Source of the DNA: Pseudodesulfovibrio sediminis | Lineage (GTDB): Bacteria > Desulfobacterota > Desulfovibrionia > Desulfovibrionales > Desulfovibrionaceae | DNA length: 64,000 nucleotides | Assembly (NCBI RefSeq): GCF_020886695.1 | Contig: NZ_AP024485.1 | Location: 1,993,001-2,057,000, forward strand | Direction of reading: 5' to 3' | Shown here: positions 61,718 to 64,000 of the stretch, piece after piece | Position numbering within the stretch: the first letter of the stretch is position 1 | Layout: the number at the start of each line of letters is the position of its first letter | Position numbers and translations under genes: made by a program | The notes under the pieces: model-generated | Seen by the model: the letters and a program-made list of their open reading frames with translations, nothing else | The model's database searches: none | What the model was told of the DNA's origin: nothing

Positions 61718-62284
61718 CTACATGGGGTTGGAGCCAAGGGCCGCGATCACGGGCACGGCTTCCGTCATGATGCCACGCAGGGTCTCGGCCATGAGGTCCG
61801 CCTCATTGGCGTACCCGAGCACAACCACGTCATCCACCTGGCTGGCATATTTCTGTACATGAATCCGCTGACCGGCCCGGGTGATGACGATCTTGACCGT
61901 GACCTTGCCTGTATAAGTGGTGGTTCCGGTCTGGTTCAGCTCCACGCTGAGCACTTCGCCAGTGACGAGCATGGCGTCACCCGGAGACACGGAGGATGTC
62001 CGATACCGGGGTTTGCACCCGGCTTTTTCCAACTCGTCAAACAAGGCCCACCCCACCCAGTCAGCCACGTTGGTGCCGGTGGTAATGCGTGTCCCGTCCG
62101 AATATTTACCGAGTGCCATGGTTGGGCGATTATCCGCAAACTGCAAAATAACAATATCCCCGGAACAGGAAGCACCCACGCCGACATTAGGATAGGTGAG
62201 TGTAATACCTGTGTTTTTAGCACAACCAACAGCAAAAAGCAGAATCAGGCACAAGGGCAGAATCCCTTTCATATATTTTTTCAT
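61718..62284 (-). CDS. Unrecognised lipoprotein
   Basis: A 188-residue lipoprotein with signal MKKYMKGILPLCLILLF and lipobox AVGC. The body has recurrent beta-strand segments (IVILQFADNRP, MLVTGEVLSVELNQTG, TTTYTGKVTVKIVITRAG) and a C-terminal helical stretch. No named family can be assigned. The ATG at 62284 has GGAG nine bases upstream; an ATG at 62299 that overlaps the preceding stop is possible. It lies 33 bases upstream of the nitroreductase. Confidence 0.7.
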   Translation of the reverse strand: MKKYMKGILPLCLILLFAVGCAKNTGITLTYPNVGVGASCSGDIVILQFADNRPTMALGKYSDGTRITTGTNVADWVGWALFDELEKAGCKPRYRTSSVSPGDAMLVTGEVLSVELNQTGTTTYTGKVTVKIVITRAGQRIHVQKYASQVDDVVVLGYANEADLMAETLRGIMTEAVPVIAALGSNPM

Positions 62285-62298
62285 TGTGTTGAACTCCA

Positions 62299-62730
62299 TC
62301 AAATTTCATCCCCCTGCTGGGGCGTTGGGGTATTCAGTTTATCCATCTGTTCATCCAGCTCCTTTTCCATCGAATCGAGCATCTGCCGGGTCAAATCCAT
62401 GAGCCGGTCGAGGTTCTCGTTCACAAAGGATTTGGCCTTGGCATCCAGCTCTTCATCCGAGGTCGACTCCCCGGACTGCTCACCTTCCTTGATCTCGGTC
62501 CTTTTCTTATCTATCTTGAGCAACGATTCGATCCCTTCAAGGTTCTTGCGAATCCGAACAAGCTCGGCCTTGAATTCATCGTTCCGGGCCGCCATCTCGC
62601 TCTTGAGCGACGCGACTTCGGCTTCCAGAGCGGCCAGACGTTTGGACTCGTCATCCCCCTTGCAGGCCGACAACCCGAGCAGGATAAGGAGGGCCAATAT
62701 GAGAGTAGTGAGGAAGGTTTCGTTCTTCAT
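62299..62730 (-). CDS. Small coiled-coil lipoprotein
   Basis: A 143-residue lipoprotein. The signal MKNETFLTTLILALLILLG ends in lipobox LSAC. A predicted coiled coil follows (ALEAEVASLKSEMAARNDEF, heptad pattern), then an acidic region and a second helix (RLMDLTRQMLDSMEKELDEQM). AGGA precedes the ATG at 62730. The longer frame upstream lacks signal features. It overlaps nothing and starts a three-gene minus-strand unit. The function is unknown. Confidence 0.75.
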   Translation of the reverse strand: MKNETFLTTLILALLILLGLSACKGDDESKRLAALEAEVASLKSEMAARNDEFKAELVRIRKNLEGIESLLKIDKKRTEIKEGEQSGESTSDEELDAKAKSFVNENLDRLMDLTRQMLDSMEKELDEQMDKLNTPTPQQGDEI

Positions 62731-62894
62731 GCGGATTCCTAGCATACCGGGGAGGTCCATGACAAACAAAAGGCAAAGGGTTGCACATGTGCTATTTTTC
62801 CCACTCCACCGTCTTGATTTTAGCGCAAGAGTCCGTACAATATACATCTCTTGAACAGTTTCACTCCCCTGATGCCAACAAGGAAAAAACGATC

Positions 62895-63353
62895 ATGAAA
62901 ACGCTCCACGCCCTGATATTGACGATCATCCTGACAGCACTCATCAGTCCGGCAATGGCTTCCGACTATGTGGAGACACCGCCCCCCACAGGCTTTCGCG
63001 GCTTTACCTGGGGGATGGAACTGAGTGACGCCAAAGGGCTGAGCCCGGTGGCCGAAGCCGGCTTCAAGAACACCTACTTCCGCCAGGACGAAAAACTCAC
63101 CCTTGGCGAAGCAAAGATCAAATCCGTGGCCTACTATTTCAAAAAGGGCAAACTCTACAGAGTGGGCGTGGCCTTCGAAGGTCGCGTAAACCAGTTTTTC
63201 CTCAAGGACATGCTCATGCGGACCTACGGCCCCGGCCGTGGAGTGGGCATACGCTACGGCTGGATGTGGTCCGATTTTTCCATTGACCTGAATTACAATG
63301 AAGAAATGAAGACCGGCGGGCTCTTCTACACCTACGAGGCGCCGCTGGAATAA
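62895..63353 (+). CDS. Unrecognised exported protein
   Basis: A 152-residue protein with a signal peptide (MKTLHALILTIILTALISPAMA, cleavage near AMA-S). The mature part is predicted beta-rich: FRGFTWGMELSDAKGL, LTLGEAKIKSVAYYFKKGKLYRVGVAFEG, and IRYGWMWSDFSIDLNY. The first segment resembles motifs in small periplasmic calycin-like or DUF families, but I cannot name one. The ATG at 62895 has AAGGA upstream. It precedes the GGDEF gene by 20 bases and may share its transcript. Confidence 0.65.
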   Translation: MKTLHALILTIILTALISPAMASDYVETPPPTGFRGFTWGMELSDAKGLSPVAEAGFKNTYFRQDEKLTLGEAKIKSVAYYFKKGKLYRVGVAFEGRVNQFFLKDMLMRTYGPGRGVGIRYGWMWSDFSIDLNYNEEMKTGGLFYTYEAPLE

Positions 63354-63373
63354 CCTCGCCAGACAGACACAGC

Positions 63374-64000
63374 ATGACACGAGACAACCGATCTTCACGT
63401 GCCGAACAGACACGGTATAAGACCCTATACATCCTGAGCATACTCGGGCTGACAGCGCTGTTGTGCGTCAACTTCGGCGTTGTCTACACCCTGCTCATCA
63501 CCCCGCCTGAAAATCCTGAAAACATGATGCGCCTGGTCTACCTTTCCATGGTGGCGGGCTTCTTTATCCTGGCGGCCCAGGCGCTGCTGATGCTCAAGAA
63601 AGTCCTGGCCAATCTGGGCCGCGACGCAGAGGAGCTGGAACAACTCAACACCCGGCTTGAACGGCTGACCATTTTCGACGAGCTGACCAAGGCGTATAAC
63701 CGCAGCAAGTTCGAGACAGTGGCGGATCGGGAGTTGGGCAATGTCCGCCGATACGGCCACCAGCTCTCCGGCATCATTTTCGACGTGGACGACTTCAAGC
63801 AGATCAACGAGACACACGGATACAGCGCCGGGGACAAACTGCTGGCCAACCTTGCCTATTTTGTTGACACGAAGTTGCGCAACAACGACTTCCTGTTTCG
63901 TTGGCGTGGCGGCAAATTCGTCATTCTCGCGCCGCACACGGAAGAAGACAAAGCCGCCATGGTAGCCGAGAAACTCCGCCAATTGGTCGGACACAAGATT
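63374..64000 (+). CDS. Membrane GGDEF-domain protein with broken active-site motif, 3' end cut by window
   Basis: The frame is open to the last base, giving 209 visible residues. Two transmembrane helices (about 19-40 and 52-75) are followed by a linker helix and a GGDEF domain (from about 98), with LTIFDELTKAYNRSKF and FDVDDFKQINETHGYSAGD. The GGDEF motif reads R178-G-G-K-F (63905-63919), so the acidic catalytic residues are lost and synthesis is unlikely. The inhibitory site RNND (R169, D172) keeps its five-residue spacing, so c-di-GMP binding may remain. An EAL or other domain may follow beyond the edge. Confidence 0.85.
   Translation, partial: MTRDNRSSRAEQTRYKTLYILSILGLTALLCVNFGVVYTLLITPPENPENMMRLVYLSMVAGFFILAAQALLMLKKVLANLGRDAEELEQLNTRLERLTIFDELTKAYNRSKFETVADRELGNVRRYGHQLSGIIFDVDDFKQINETHGYSAGDKLLANLAYFVDTKLRNNDFLFRWRGGKFVILAPHTEEDKAAMVAEKLRQLVGHKI

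Noticed and set aside
1-64000. CRISPR array, prophage, insertion sequence or tRNA-linked island
   Set aside because: No regularly spaced repeats, integrases, transposases or tRNA-like cloverleaf were seen; the only exact repeats are in the coding tail at 57138-57178.

Overview
The window looks like core chromosome of a motile, Gram-negative, c-di-GMP-using sulfate reducer of the Desulfovibrionaceae, most likely Pseudodesulfovibrio-like. This is inferred from gene content, not from a search. Pointers are an outer membrane maintenance system (MlaEFDCA), cytochrome bd oxidase, acetyl-CoA synthetase, a TRAP binding protein, a TAT-exported phosphoesterase, a sigma-54 activator, a near-consensus sigma-54 promoter before flgE, and many single signalling proteins. 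No rRNA, tRNA, CRISPR array, insertion sequence, integrase or prophage is visible. GC content is moderately high, with AT-rich intergenic gaps near 19.6, 59.1 and 60.0 kb.

Layout. 0-5.8 kb: envelope and periplasm quality control (PpiD/SurA-type isomerase cut by the window edge, HtrA protease, HtpX), an rsgA remnant, a methyltransferase and an extracellular solute-binding protein. 5.9-13.5 kb: energy metabolism (phosphofructokinase, cydAB, TRAP binding protein, acs). 13.6-19.5 kb: a Hanks kinase fused to an Lcl/DUF1566 domain, a two-gene K+ channel plus cyclic-nucleotide-binding unit, a DJ-1/PfpI protein, a SPOR lipoprotein, and an HIT-IHF pair. 19.8-26.5 kb: NeuD/PglD-type acetyltransferase, fabD-aroE-cyclophilin operon, orphan cheD, phosphodiesterase, and an AMIN-amidase. 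26.6-37.5 kb: Sel1 protein, a MrfA-like helicase fused to a MrfB-like exonuclease, a degenerate HD-GYP protein, an operon of sigma-54 activator, ATP-grasp ligase and TAT phosphoesterase, then folate cyclo-ligase, pgeF, a 58-residue membrane protein and a radical SAM protein. 37.5-38.2 kb is non-coding but rich in hairpins and holds a roughly 115-base imperfect inverted repeat.

38.2-50.9 kb: cbiA, a TPR protein, a translationally coupled periplasmic-binding protein and GGDEF-EAL pair, a phosphoesterase, the complete mla operon, and argJ with a tautomerase and an HD hydrolase. 51-57.6 kb: TauE/SafE permease, DUF3124 protein, TPR-fructokinase pair, flgE under a candidate sigma-54 promoter, an OmpH-like lipoprotein and an Hpt protein. 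57.7-64 kb: a degenerate metallo-beta-lactamase-like protein of unknown role, a 3D-domain protein, several unrecognised lipoproteins, a ferredoxin-nitroreductase, and a membrane GGDEF protein with a broken active-site motif that runs off the window.

The main themes are envelope maintenance and second-messenger signalling, the latter including several receptors whose catalytic motifs are visibly broken. I see no obvious large new system. The most unusual items are the MrfA-MrfB fusion, the metal-ligand-less MBL-like protein, the structured non-coding element at 37.9-38.1 kb, the coupled binding-protein/GGDEF-EAL sensor, and the separate channel and cyclic-nucleotide-binding genes.
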